A DNA stretch of 64,000 bases. Source: an uncultured Methylophilaceae bacterium (GTDB lineage: Bacteria; Pseudomonadota; Gammaproteobacteria; Burkholderiales; Methylophilaceae). The notes beneath the pieces were generated by a model. The model was not told the DNA's origin. It did not search any database and saw only the letters and a program-made list of their open reading frames with translations. Positions 1 to 12,793 of the stretch are shown here, in pieces. The stretch's first letter is position 1. Each line of letters starts with the position of its first letter. Both the position numbers and the translations under genes were made by a program. The stretch covers positions 1-64,000 of the forward strand of contig CAJIZS010000001.1 in assembly GCA_905182075.1 (NCBI GenBank). Reading direction: 5' to 3'.

Positions 1-1
1 G

Positions 2-379
2 CAAAACTTTGATATTTCTTTTTTAATCATCTATTCTTCTCTCATGCACGATATTAAGGGATTCCTATCTCCAGTTATTGTTCAATGGGGAATTCCTATA
101 AGCTTTTACACAATTATATGCGCAACCTTATTAATTGCTTTTATGATCACAGCAATAGTGAGAATCATTCTTCCAATTAATTCAAAGCTTTCATATGGGA
201 TTGCTGGATTTTGCAGTATCTATGTAATGAACATGTTAATAACAATGAGATATGATGGAATAACTCTAATTTCTAGTGCTCGTGAAAATTTTGGTTTGAT
301 TACTCTTTGCTTAATTGGTTTTTTGGGTGGCTTCCTTTTTGATTTCTTAGTTAGTAAACTAATGCGAAGAGGTAGCTAA
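2..379 (+). CDS. Membrane protein, 5' end outside the window
   Basis: The frame is open to the left edge, so the gene probably begins upstream; an internal ATG lies at 44. Three hydrophobic segments are visible: around ISFYTIICATLLIAFM, around GIAGFCSIYVMNMLI and around FGLITLCLIGFLGGFLFDFL. It ends with a short basic tail (KLMRRGS), so it is an inner-membrane protein. I do not recognise the family. Its stop codon directly abuts the GTG start of the following sugar dehydrogenase gene, which suggests co-transcription. Confidence 0.55.
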   Translation, partial: QNFDISFLIIYSSLMHDIKGFLSPVIVQWGIPISFYTIICATLLIAFMITAIVRIILPINSKLSYGIAGFCSIYVMNMLITMRYDGITLISSARENFGLITLCLIGFLGGFLFDFLVSKLMRRGS

Positions 380-1458
380 GTGAAAAAATATATTAAAAAA
401 ATATTAATTCTTCTCCCTTTAGTCTTTGTAAGTTTTTCAGCAAATTGTGCCGAAAAAAATTATGAATTAAAAACTTTAACTAATCAGCTCGATAGACCTT
501 GGAGTTTAGGATTTTTACCTAACGGAGATATCTTAATTTCTGAACTCACTGGTAATCTTAAAATTTATAGTAATAAAGGTATTTTATCAGAATCTCTAAG
601 TGGTCTTCCGGAGGTTCTTGTGAAAAGTCAGGGCGGACTATCTGATATTGCAATTCATCCAAATTTTACTCAAAATAAATTAATTTTTCTTTCTTTTTCA
701 ATAAAAAGTAATCGTGGGAATACCCTTCAGGTAGTAAGGGCTAGATTAGAAAATGAATCTTTAATTGATGTGGAAGTAATTTTTACGGCAGAAGCCTTTC
801 GATCAACTTCTGCACACTTTGGTGCTAGATTATTGTTTTTGAAAGATAATACTTTATTGATTTCTTCTGGTGATGGGTTTAATCACAGAGAGGAGGCTCA
901 AAGTCTCGATAATCATTTTGGTAAGATAATTCGTATTAATGATGATGGATCTATTCCGTTCGATAACCCATTTGTAGGAAGGGAAGATGTATTGCCGGAA
1001 ATATGGACTTACGGGCATCGTAATCAGCAAGGACTTGTTATTGATAGTGATGGTTTTGTTTATAGCCATGAGCATGGTCCTAGAGGTGGTGATGAATTGA
1101 ATGCTATCAATCCAGGTAAGAATTATGGATGGCCATCAATTACCTATGGCATTGATTACAATGGTTCTATTATTTCTCCATTTAAAAGAAAGGATGGAAT
1201 GGAGCAACCGCTAAAGTATTGGGTGCCCTCGATAGCGCCATCCGATATGACATTTTATAATAAAACACTCTTTCCCAAGGAATTTGGGTCATTGGACTTC
1301 AGTCAGGGGATTATAAATCTCAAGCACAGGAAATTATAGGTGAAGAGATTATTAATCTTTTTGTTCCTACTACACCTAATCCAACATCAGCAGATAAAGA
1401 TGATATTTATCTGGTGAGTGATAGTCCCAAATCTAAATTATGGAAACTAAGCAAATAA
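380..1458 (+). CDS. PQQ-dependent aldose sugar dehydrogenase family protein (frameshifted near the 3' end)
   Basis: This is a secreted six-bladed beta-propeller of the glucose/sorbosone dehydrogenase family, which oxidises aldoses in the periplasm using PQQ. A signal peptide (hydrophobic residues 8-22, ending near NCA) is followed by RPWSLGFLPNGD, GGLSDIAIHPNF, GHRNQQGL and EHGPRGGDELN, the last two being family hallmarks. The GTG start is preceded by AGAGG. The first frame stops at 1341, but the C-terminal blade continues in another frame (DDIYLVSDSPKSKLWKLSK) to 1458. At least one frameshift therefore lies near 1290 and some sequence may be missing. Quinoproteins fit a methylotroph-like host; the substrate is unknown. 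Confidence 0.8.
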
Positions 1459-1492
1459 AGTTTTTTTTTTAAATTTAATTAAAAGGTAATCA

Positions 1493-2311
1493 ATGAAAAA
1501 TTTAATAGTAGCATTAATGTTTTTAATAGGCGTAATAAATTTAAGCTTTGCTAATGAAATGAAATACAGTGGGTTTAGTATGCCGGAATCTGTTGCAGAA
1601 GGTCCAGATGGATACATCTATGTTTCTGAAATAGGGGAAAGAGACAAAGACGGTGATGGAAAAATAAGTAGAATAGATAGAAAGGGTAATATCACTTCAT
1701 TCGCAACAGGGCTCTATGATCCAAAAGGTATAGTCTTTTATAAAGAAAAATTATATGTAACGGATAGAGATGTAATTATTGAGGTTGATACCGATGGATC
1801 CTGGGCGGTATTGGGTTCCACTATGGCTTTTCCAAAAACCCCTGCTTTTCTTAATGACATTGATGTAGATTCTAGTGGGAATTTTTACATCACAGATACT
1901 GGTAACTTTGAAACAGGTGGGATTGTTTTTAAAATGAATTTAGCTGGTAATATTACTGTTCTTTTTGACGAGACAACAAAGAATAATAAGGCGCCGAATG
2001 GAGTTCTCCCTATTGGAAATAATAAGCTCTTATTAGTTGATTGGGGTGGAGAGTTATTTGAGGCCGACACTAAAACTAAAAAAATAAAAAAAATAGGAGA
2101 TGGATTTCCAGGTGGGGATGGTTTGGCTATTAAAAATGGGGTTATATACATAAGTAGCTGGAAGGAAGGAAAGGTGTATGAATTTAAAAATGGTAAATCA
2201 AAATTAATTACATGCTGGATTAATGGTGCTGCAGATATTGCTCTTAGTAAAGATAAAACACATTTAATTATTCCTGATATGAAAGCAGGAACAGTGACAA
2301 TTTATCCATAG
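1493..2311 (+). CDS. Secreted SMP-30/gluconolactonase-like beta-propeller protein
   Basis: An intact 272-residue protein. A signal peptide (about residues 1-20, cut after SFA) is followed by repeated propeller-blade signatures such as ESVAEGPDGYIYVSE, NDIDVDSSGNFYITDTG and GGDGLAIKNGVIYISS. This is the pattern of the SMP-30/gluconolactonase/LRE-like region, whose members are often lactonases. I cannot assign a substrate. It follows another periplasmic propeller gene, so the two may act together in periplasmic sugar or alcohol oxidation, which is inference from adjacency. The ATG is preceded by AAGG. Confidence 0.75.
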   Translation: MKNLIVALMFLIGVINLSFANEMKYSGFSMPESVAEGPDGYIYVSEIGERDKDGDGKISRIDRKGNITSFATGLYDPKGIVFYKEKLYVTDRDVIIEVDTDGSWAVLGSTMAFPKTPAFLNDIDVDSSGNFYITDTGNFETGGIVFKMNLAGNITVLFDETTKNNKAPNGVLPIGNNKLLLVDWGGELFEADTKTKKIKKIGDGFPGGDGLAIKNGVIYISSWKEGKVYEFKNGKSKLITCWINGAADIALSKDKTHLIIPDMKAGTVTIYP

Positions 2312-2421
2312 ATATAGTAAATAAGCAGCAAAATAATATCTTTAAAAATAAATATAAAACATTATATAAATTCGATTAAGCATTCTGATATCATATTGTA
2401 TTCAGCAATTAATAGAAAAAA

Positions 2422-3569
2422 ATGAATCTTCATGAGTATCAAGCAAAAGAATTACTTAAAGATAACGGAATAAAAGTTCCTAAGAGTAAACTTTCAAAAA
2501 ATATTGACGCACTGGATCAAATTGCCAGGGGATCGTTGGGTAATTAAGGCTCAAGTTCATGCTGGCGGAAGAGGCAAAGCCGGGGGAATAAAATTAACTA
2601 ACTCTCCGCTTGAGGCAAAGCAATTTGCTGCTTCCATCCTAGGCAAGAACTTAATAACTAACCAAAATAAACCGGCTGGGCAACCCGTTAATATACTCTT
2701 AATCGAAGAAACTATTAATGTTAAGAAAGAAATGTATTTTTCAATTTTAGTTGATAGACAAACTGAATCGATAGCAGTGATTACATCAGAATCTGGTGGT
2801 ATGGAGATAGAGGAGATAGCTAACAAAGATCCGAGTCTCATAACTAAAGAGCATTATAAAATTAATAAACAACTATCGCCCGTCCAAATTGAAAATCTGG
2901 CAAATGGCCTAGGGTTAGAAAAAAAATTATTTCTACAATTCAAAATATTTCTTAACTCATGCTTAAACCTTTTTTGTAAATCAGACCTTTCTCTTTTAGA
3001 AGTTAATCCACTTGCAGTGTCTGAAAGTGATGAAATTATTGCTATTGATGCAAAAATTAGCCTCGATGATAATGCTAGTTTTCGACACCAAGAACTTAGT
3101 GATTCATTTGATTGGCGTCAGGTTGACCCAAAAGAAGAGGAAGCCTTTCATAACGGATTAAACTATATTGCTTTAGAGGGAAATATTGGATGCATGGTAA
3201 ATGGAGCTGGATTAGCAATGGCAACAATGGATCTTATAAAACAATCTGGTGGAAACCCTGCAAATTTTCTTGATGTAGGTGGTGGTGCAACACCTGAAAC
3301 TGTTAGCAAAGCTTTTAAGATACTTCTATCTGACCCAAAAGTTAAAGTAATTTTAGTTAATATTTTTGGGGGCATTATGCGTTGCGATATTATTGCAAAT
3401 GGAATTATTGTTGCTTCCCATACCTGTCTCCCGAAGTATGATTGTAAATGCAACACTTTCAGATTTACCACAGTTAGGAAAAGATATTTTAAAGAAAAGT
3501 AATTTAAATATTATTTCTGCCGACAGTCTTACCGACGCAGCGATAAGATCGGTGAATTTAACAAAATAG
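2422..3569 (+). CDS. sucC: Succinyl-CoA synthetase (ADP-forming) beta subunit, two frameshifts
   Basis: SucC with SucD interconverts succinyl-CoA and succinate with substrate-level phosphorylation in the TCA cycle. The start is unambiguous ([13 protein letters not shown]). The ATP-grasp part shows [17 protein letters not shown] and LLEVNPLAV, and the C-terminal ligase domain shows [23 protein letters not shown] and [10 protein letters not shown]. The reading passes through three frames, with breaks near 2520 and near 3420, and the last frame ends [13 protein letters not shown]. Total length is close to the usual 386-390 residues, so the breaks look like single-base errors, not decay. sucD follows after 7 bases. 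Confidence 0.93.
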
Positions 3570-3576
3570 GAAATTA

Positions 3577-4456
3577 ATGTCTATTCTTATTAATAAAGAA
3601 ACAAGAGTAATCTGTCAGGGCTTTACTGGAAAGCAAGGGACGTTTCATAGTGAGCAATCAATAAATTATGGCACCAAGGTTCTTGGGGGAGTAACACCGG
3701 GAAAAGGTGGTCAAACCCATCTAGACTTACCTGTATTTGATACGATGGAAGAAGCTAAAAAAGCAGTAAATCCAAACGCTGCATTAATTTTTGTGCCAGC
3801 ACCTTTTTGTAAAGATTCTATCTTAGAGGCGGCAGAGTCAGGAATCGAATTAATTATTTGTATTACCGAAGGCGTTCCAACGCTAGACATGCTTGACGTT
3901 AAGAAAAGAGTAGATGAGCTAGGAATTACTTTGATAGGTCCTAACTGCCCAGGGGTAATTACCCCAGGAGAGGCTAAGCTAGGGATAATGCCTGCGAGTA
4001 TACATATGCCAGGTAAAGTTGGTATTATTTCAAGATCAGGAACATTAACATATGAAGCTGTAAAGCAAACTACTGATCTTGGCTTAGGTCAAAGCACTTG
4101 TGTGGGTATAGGAGGAGATCCAATACCAGGCTCTAAATTTCATAGAGTGCCTAGAAATGTTTGAAAAAGACAATGATACAAAGGGAATAATTCTTGTTGG
4201 AGAGATAGGAGGGTCTGCTGAAGAGGAGGCTGCTGAATGGGCTTCTAAAAATATGACAAAACCAATTGTTGGTTTTGTTGCAGGATCAACTGCCCCGGAA
4301 GGAAAAAGAATGGGGCATGCAGGTGCAATCATAGCTGTTGGCTCAGGTAAGGCTATTGATACAGATAAATACTTTGTAATTTGTGCTAATGTTATAGCCG
4401 AATCTCCCTCAGAAATGGGACAAGTAATGAATGATGCACTTAAAAAATCAGTATGA
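3577..4456 (+). CDS. sucD: Succinyl-CoA synthetase alpha subunit, one frameshift
   Basis: SucD binds CoA and carries the phosphorylated histidine of succinyl-CoA synthetase. The N-terminal CoA-binding fold begins [18 protein letters not shown], and the glycine-rich [12 protein letters not shown] is typical. The ligase part shows [12 protein letters not shown] and RSGTLTYE. The active-site histidine is in [11 protein letters not shown] frameshift near 4130 sits at the segment that should continue after GIGGDPIPG. The last four bases overlap the ATG of the next gene (ATGA). It pairs with the upstream sucC. Confidence 0.94.
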
Positions 4457-5383
4457 ATTATTTTAAAAAAATATTTATTTTATTAATACTTTTTACAGGA
4501 GTTTCAAAAAGTAGCTCTTAGCGAAGAGATTCCCTATCTACTTTCTGCAACAGGAAAAGGAGATCTTGAAACCGTTCAAGCGATCATAGATAGTGGTGGT
4601 GATCCAAATACTGTAGATAAAGATAATGTTTCTGCCTTAATGTATGCAGCAAGAAAAAATCAATTTGATATAGCTAAATATTTAATATCAAAAGGGGCTA
4701 AAGTTAATAATACTGAAGAAGATGGATGGACTGCTCTTATGTATGCAGCTAAAAAAAATTATGTAGAAGTCATTAAGGTATTACTTGCAAATAATGCAGA
4801 CCCAAAGATAACCGATTCTGATGGTTGGTCAGCATATGGCTTAGCTGCAACCTCTGGTTACCATGCAACAATTGAGCTGCTTATTAAGGACGGAATAAAT
4901 CCCAATAGCAGAAATGCTTCTGGCACAACAATTCTAATGCTAGCTTGTAAAAGTGGAAATATACCAACAATTAAAATATTAATAACTAATGGGGCAAGTC
5001 CGCTTTTAAAGGATAAATTTGGTAGGACAGCACTGGTATACGCTGTAAGAAACAACAAACCAGATGCAGTAGAATTTTTAGTTAAAACCTCGATGTTTGA
5101 TTCTAACTTGATAAGTTTGAATGGACGCCATTAATGTGGGCAGTAAAAAATAATAAATATAAAATATACTGCCAATTGGTTAAATAGTAAGGAAAATGAA
5201 TTTTTTAAACCTTATTTCATTTCGCCACAGCAATATTCTCAAAATATTGTAAAGCTACTAATTAACAATAATGTAGAGCTGAAGGCAAGAGATCAGTATG
5301 GCCTAACAGCACTAGTTTATGCCCTTAAAAATAAGAATAAAGAAATCGTGGAAATGATAAAATCTGGTGGCGGGAGATACTAA
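4453..5383 (+). CDS. Secreted ankyrin-repeat protein, frameshifted
   Basis: The start overlaps the sucD stop (ATGA). An N-terminal hydrophobic signal ([16 protein letters not shown]) is followed by at least seven ankyrin repeats. Typical repeat cores are GWTALMYAAKKNYVEVIKVL, GTTILMLACKSGN and FGRTALVYAVRNN; a last one (QYGLTALVYALKNKNKEIVE) follows a broken stretch. Frameshifts fall near 4515 and near 5130-5230. Ankyrin proteins mediate protein contacts; in bacteria with a signal peptide they act in the periplasm or at the surface. The partner here is unknown. Position between sucD and nadE may be a conserved neighbourhood, but I infer no metabolic link from it. Confidence 0.75.
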
Positions 5384-5389
5384 ACTGCA

Positions 5390-7407
<2,018 letters not shown>

Positions 7408-7419
7408 CAAATTTAAAAA

Positions 7420-8118
7420 CTATGAGAGAATTTTTCTAACCGCGTTTAACTCATCTATTGTATCAACTCCTTTCACAAAAGAGCCTTGATACATTAAAAC
7501 TTTAAGTAAAATATCGTTATCAAGTGCTCGAAGTTGCTCCAAACTATGAGTCTCTTCATTTTTACTACAAGGAAGGCTGCAAAATTGTTTTAGTAATTTT
7601 ACAGAATACCCATATATACCTATATGATGCGAACCGGAAACTGCTTCTCTACTAAAATTTACTGCAAAGTTATTTGTGTCAATTGTAACTTTTACATTAT
7701 CAGGGCATATGAAATCGTTCTCACTATTAAATTCGCAACACGCAGTTACATAGCTTAAGCTTTCTTTTTCCATTGATTTTGCAACCAATGAAATAAGTTT
7801 TGGGTCAATTAATGGTTCATCGCCCTGTACATTAATAATAATTTGATTATTAGGCCAATCATTTATTTCGGCTACCTCGCAGACTCTATCAGTTCCAGTT
7901 AAATGATCTTTGCTAGTCATCACCGCATTAAAACCAAAAGATTCGGATACATCTTTAATTCTTGCGTCATCTGTTGCAATAATAACCTCTTCAGCTCCAC
8001 TTAAAGCAGCTTTTTTAGCTACATGAATTACCATAGGAAAATCTCCTATCATCATTAAAGATTTTCCGGGAAGGCGGGTACTATTGTACCTAGATGGAAT
8101 AACTACCTTAAACCCCAT
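7420..8118 (-). CDS. kdsB: 3-deoxy-manno-octulosonate cytidylyltransferase (CMP-KDO synthetase)
   Basis: Activates KDO as CMP-KDO for the lipopolysaccharide inner core. It begins [20 protein letters not shown], the nucleotide-binding loop of the family, and contains IIINVQGDEPLIDP, DRVCEVAE and HHIGIYGYSVKLLKQF. At 232 residues it is shorter than the usual 245-255. The loop after NFSREAVSG lacks the expected residues before HHIGIYGY, so an in-frame deletion of roughly 15 residues is likely. It is last in the minus-strand envelope run lpxK-Trm112-like-kdsB. Confidence 0.92.
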   Translation of the reverse strand: MGFKVVIPSRYNSTRLPGKSLMMIGDFPMVIHVAKKAALSGAEEVIIATDDARIKDVSESFGFNAVMTSKDHLTGTDRVCEVAEINDWPNNQIIINVQGDEPLIDPKLISLVAKSMEKESLSYVTACCEFNSENDFICPDNVKVTIDTNNFAVNFSREAVSGSHHIGIYGYSVKLLKQFCSLPCSKNEETHSLEQLRALDNDILLKVLMYQGSFVKGVDTIDELNAVRKILS

Positions 8119-8295
8119 AATTATTTATTCTTTTCAGAGGATCTAAAATGACCATCACCACTAAATCTTTACCCCATCTTTTATTGGATAAGCTAATTTT
8201 GCTGATTTAGAGATTAACTCATTATTTTTTTTATCGTAAATTAAAGGTCCTTTTGTAACAGGACAAACAAGAATCTTAAGAAGGTCTTTATCCAT
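8108..8295 (-). CDS. Trm112-family zinc-ribbon-like small protein (YcaR type), frameshifted
   Basis: Too short to stand out as an ORF, but the sequence is clear: [18 protein letters not shown], then LAYPIKDGV, then, after a frameshift near 8180, [13 protein letters not shown]. This matches the roughly 60-residue Trm112/YcaR family commonly found between lpxK and kdsB. In other systems Trm112 proteins activate methyltransferases; the role of the bacterial lpxK-linked form is not settled. The 3' end overlaps the kdsB start by about ten bases. Confidence 0.75.
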
Positions 8296-8324
8296 TTATT
8301 TTATTCCTAATTTTTTTATAATAT

Positions 8325-9281
8325 TTAAAAATAACTTAAAATAACTTTTGGTTCAATTGGTAAATACCAAAAATTATCTCTAGCAAAGGACTTACATTTA
8401 ATTGCGTCCTTCTCCGTCATAATTATATTGGTATCAGAGTCAAGAAAGTTGAAATTTTTTTCCGTGAACAAATAATGATCATCAAAAATTTTTTTGGAAA
8501 ATTTTAAATCTAAATCAGCAAGGCTTCTAAAAAAATTTTCAGGATTGCCGATTGCTGTAATAGCGATACTTTTAGAGTGTGGCAATTGCTTAACTTTAAT
8601 TTTTTTTTTATTTTTGCAATTATAATTAAAGAAACTTGAACATATTTTATAATAATTTTTGTTATCTGAGGAGCCATTTACAACCACAGCATCAACAACG
8701 TTTAATCTTGAAATAGGCTCCCTTAATGGGCCAGCAGGAAAAATATAGCCATTACCGAAATTTCTTAACGAGTCCTTTACAATAATTTCAAAATCTCTCG
8801 CGAGCCTATAATGTTGTAGGCCATCATCAGATATAATAATATTAACTTTTGGGTATTTGGATAATAGTGCTTGAGCTACCTTAACCCTATCTGCTCCAAC
8901 AAAAACGGGTAAATTTAATTTTGACTTTATTAATAATGGTTCATCTCCAACATCACTTGCATTTGATGTTAACTTAACCTCTTTATGATTATTTATTTTA
9001 GACCCATATCCTCTTGAAATTAAACCTGGATTAAGCCCTTTATTAAGCATATTTTCTAGTATCCACATTACCAGGGGAGTTTTACCCGTTCCCCCTAAAT
9101 TAATATTTCCAACCACGACAACAGGTACCCTAATCTTAAAGGTTTTTAGAATGCTTAACTTATATAAGAGCTTTCTTATCGAGATTATTAGTAGAAAAAT
9201 TAAACTTAGTGGTAAAAGTAAATATATCCAAGTTGATTTTTTGTAATATTGATAATTTAATATCTCATGTATTGAATTCAA
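8325..9281 (-). CDS. lpxK: Tetraacyldisaccharide 4'-kinase
   Basis: Phosphorylates the lipid A disaccharide at the 4' position at the inner membrane. Intact, 318 residues. An N-terminal membrane segment (about residues 20-36) precedes the P-loop GNINLGGTGKTP (residues 58-69). The catalytic motif DDGLQHYRLARD follows near residue 150, with FPAGPLREP after it. The start lies two bases from the msbA stop, so lipid A kinase and lipid A flippase are translated together. One of the clean reading frames in a window with many broken ones. Confidence 0.96.
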   Translation of the reverse strand: MNSIHEILNYQYYKKSTWIYLLLPLSLIFLLIISIRKLLYKLSILKTFKIRVPVVVVGNINLGGTGKTPLVMWILENMLNKGLNPGLISRGYGSKINNHKEVKLTSNASDVGDEPLLIKSKLNLPVFVGADRVKVAQALLSKYPKVNIIISDDGLQHYRLARDFEIIVKDSLRNFGNGYIFPAGPLREPISRLNVVDAVVVNGSSDNKNYYKICSSFFNYNCKNKKKIKVKQLPHSKSIAITAIGNPENFFRSLADLDLKFSKKIFDDHYLFTEKNFNFLDSDTNIIMTEKDAIKCKSFARDNFWYLPIEPKVILSYF

Positions 9282-9282
9282 G

Positions 9283-11027
9283 TTACTCTAACCCTCTTTT
9301 ATATATCTTTGAATAAAGTTTATTAGTTTTTAACAGGTCTTTATGTTTCCCTTCGCCGACAACTCGTCCCTGATCAATAACTACAATTTTATCTGCATTA
9401 ATAACGGTACTTAATCTATGAGCTATTACGATTGAGGTTCTTCCATCCATTAGATTATCTAGAGCTTTCTGAACCAACCTCTCTGATTCTGAATCTAATG
9501 CAGATGTTGCTTCGTCCAACAAAAGTATTGGTGCGTTCTTCAAAATTGCCCTAGCTATAGCGATACGTTGCTTTTGTCCCCCAGACAACCTAACACCTCT
9601 ATCACCGATTATATGATTGAATTTATTAGGTAATTTATTAATAAATTCCGTCGCATTTGCAGCTTGAGCAGCCCGACTGACCATCTCGGGATCTATTTTA
9701 TTTAACGCGCCATAAGCAATATTATTATAAATTGAATCATTAAACAAAATAGTGTCTTGGCTAACTAAAGACATTTGCTCCCTTAAATTATCAAGCTTAA
9801 CTTTATTAATATTATTTTTATCTATAGAAATTTGACCATTACTTAAGCTATAGAATTTAGGAATAAGATTTAAAATGGTTGTTTTACCGCCACCAGAGCG
9901 TCCAACTAATGCTACTTTTTCTCCGTTTTTAACTTTTATATTAATATTTTGAATAGAAAATTGATTGTTTTTTGGGTATTGAAATGAAACATTTTTGAAC
10001 TCTATATCTCCTTTGACGCCACTTAATACCAACTTTCCTGAATCAATCTCTTGTTTTTGATCCATGATACTAAAAATACTGACAGCAGCTGAGTAACCAA
10101 TTTGTACCTGTTCATTAACACTTGTCAATCTTCGAATTGGAGTTATTAAAAAAACTGTCGCCCCTATAAAAGCAGCAAATTCACCAGGCGTAAGGTTTCC
10201 TACCGAATAATACAGCACAGCAGCTAATGCTAAACCAGATAAAATCTCAATAATAAAACCATTAGTAGCAGTTAATCTTGCCTGCTTTGTTGTCATTTTT
10301 CGATTACGTGTAACAATTTTAAAAAACCTTTTTAATTCATACAAACTAGAGCCGAATATTTTTACAATACGCTGGCCTGATATCGCTTCCTCTGAGGCAC
10401 TAGTCATCTCCCCCATTGATGCTTGAACTTCTTGGGCTGACTCTCTCAGCTTAGGGGATATCTTTTTAAGATAAAAAATCATTATTGGTGCTATTAAGGC
10501 GAAAACTAATGTTAGAGACCAGTCTAAATAAAGCATATAAGCTATAACCCCAATAATTGTTAGTGCATCCCTCAAGGTATCTAATACTACTTTAGTTGCA
10601 ATCATTGATAGTTGCTCTGTTTCATACGTCAACTTTGAAACCAATGTTCCAGTTGAATTATCATCAATAAAAGCAATGGGTAAATGCATGAGTCTCTTGA
10701 AAGTTTGATACCTTAAATCTTCTACCACTTTTCGTGCAACCCACCTCAAGGCATAACTTGAAATAAATCTAGAAATCGCTCTTGCTAAAATTAAAAGTAA
10801 AAGAACAGCCGGGAAGAATAAAGAAGATATATCTGAGTAATTACTAAAACCCTCATCAGTAACTTTTTTAATTAAAGCCAAGAATCCTGTATTAGTGAGT
10901 GCTTGGAAAAAAATACAAATAATACTAACAATTAAAATAATTTTATATTTAAGAATTATTTCAATAGCCTCAAATATATTTTTTTATATTTACTTAAAGG
11001 TGCTTTAGTCGGTTTTTCTTTCGACAT
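9283..11027 (-). CDS. msbA: Lipid A export ABC transporter, permease-ATPase (MsbA type), one frameshift
   Basis: Half-size ABC exporter flipping lipid A core across the inner membrane. The N-terminal permease domain has several membrane segments (for example TIIGVIAYMLYL and LSGLALAAVLYYSV). The ATPase has Walker A GRSGGGKTT, signature LSGGQKQR, Walker B ILLLDEATSALD and the H-loop VIAHRLSTV. The long frame starts internally at 10881; the true start is MSKEKPTKAPLSKYKK at 11027, with a frameshift in an A-run near 10980. It sits between exbD and lpxK, as is common in betaproteobacteria. Confidence 0.93.
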
Positions 11028-11047
11028 ATTTAAAATAATTACTTTAG

Positions 11048-11461
11048 TTAATTTACTTTAGTTGTAAATGTAATTTTAGTAAGCCCTACTTGGCGTGAAG
11101 CCTCCATTACATTTATAACAGATTGATGGGTAGCTTTTGCATCTGCATTTATAATAACTGGAGTATCTAACTGTTTATTAGAAATTTTATCTAAAATTAC
11201 AGCAATACCAGAAATATTGACAGCGTCAATGGCCTCTTCATTCACAGCATACTTGCCATCTTTGGAAACGGTTATATTAATAACAACATCTTGCTTTTCT
11301 GCTGGCTGAGCATTCGCTAAAGGTAAGTTTATCTTTATCTCACTAAATCTTGAAAATGTTGTACTTACAACAAGAAAAATAATTATTACAAGCAAGACAT
11401 CAATTAAAGGAATGAAATTGATTTCAAATTCCTCATTTTTTTTACCTTTTTGAAAATTCAT
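11048..11461 (-). CDS. exbD: Biopolymer transport protein ExbD/TolR
   Basis: Intact 137-residue protein with one membrane segment near residues 17-37. The conserved aspartate of the proton path is Asp21 in NFIPLIDVLLVIIIFL. The C-terminal periplasmic domain ends with VIINADAKATHQSVINVME. ExbD partners with ExbB to convert proton flux into work for TonB-type uptake or for a TolQR-like function. The start is preceded by a GGTGGGA element and follows the exbB stop after eight bases. Confidence 0.93.
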   Translation of the reverse strand: MNFQKGKKNEEFEINFIPLIDVLLVIIIFLVVSTTFSRFSEIKINLPLANAQPAEKQDVVINITVSKDGKYAVNEEAIDAVNISGIAVILDKISNKQLDTPVIINADAKATHQSVINVMEASRQVGLTKITFTTKVN

Positions 11462-11469
11462 AATCCCAC

Positions 11470-12075
11470 CTATTTTCTATTGCCGCGAATAACTTCTATT
11501 AACTTAATTGCTTGCTCTTCCATTTCTAAAACCATGTTGTCAACTTTGGTTCTAAAAAATCTATATGCAATCATTGCTGGAACGGCAACAACAATTCCCC
11601 CAGCCGTGTTGTACAATGCAACCGAAATTCCTCTAGCAAAAATTGCAACATCGTGTCCACTTGATGTAAAAGAACTAAAAAGCTCAACCATTCCAATAAT
11701 TGTCCCAAACAGACCTAAAAGAGGGGCGACTGTTGCAATTGTTGCTAAAGTGGAAAGATGTTTTTCTAGCTTATGACTCACAGACCTTCCTGTCTCCTCA
11801 ACAGCTTCCTTAATGATGATCGATGAACTATCAGAATTACTCAATGCAGATGCAAAAATTTCACCTAAAAATGAATGCTTCTTAAGGGATGCAATAGCTT
11901 CTATTTTTACATTACTTTTACCAATCATCGAAGTAACTTCTGCTAATAATGAGGAGGGTGCAATAACATCTGATCTCAGCGACCAAATTCTCTCTATTAT
12001 GATGGCTACTCCAAAAACTGAGGTTAATATAAGTGGCCATATCGGCCAGCCTGCTGCATCAATAATATCTAACAT
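11470..12075 (-). CDS. exbB: MotA/TolQ/ExbB proton channel family protein
   Basis: Intact. Three membrane segments: near the N-terminus (WPIWPLILTSVFGVAIII), in the middle (IATVAPLLGLFGTIIGMVEL) and near the C-terminus (GGIVVAVPAMIAYRFF), the ExbB/TolQ arrangement. I take the ATG at 12075 as the start because an AGGAG lies six bases before it; a TTG one codon upstream is the alternative. Together with exbD it forms the energising complex for a TonB- or Tol-like system. Confidence 0.93.
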   Translation of the reverse strand: MLDIIDAAGWPIWPLILTSVFGVAIIIERIWSLRSDVIAPSSLLAEVTSMIGKSNVKIEAIASLKKHSFLGEIFASALSNSDSSSIIIKEAVEETGRSVSHKLEKHLSTLATIATVAPLLGLFGTIIGMVELFSSFTSSGHDVAIFARGISVALYNTAGGIVVAVPAMIAYRFFRTKVDNMVLEMEEQAIKLIEVIRGNRK

Positions 12076-12117
12076 CAAAAACTCCTATAAGTTAATTCTT
12101 TAATTTTAAATATTATA

Positions 12118-12785
<668 letters not shown>

Positions 12786-12793
<8 letters not shown>

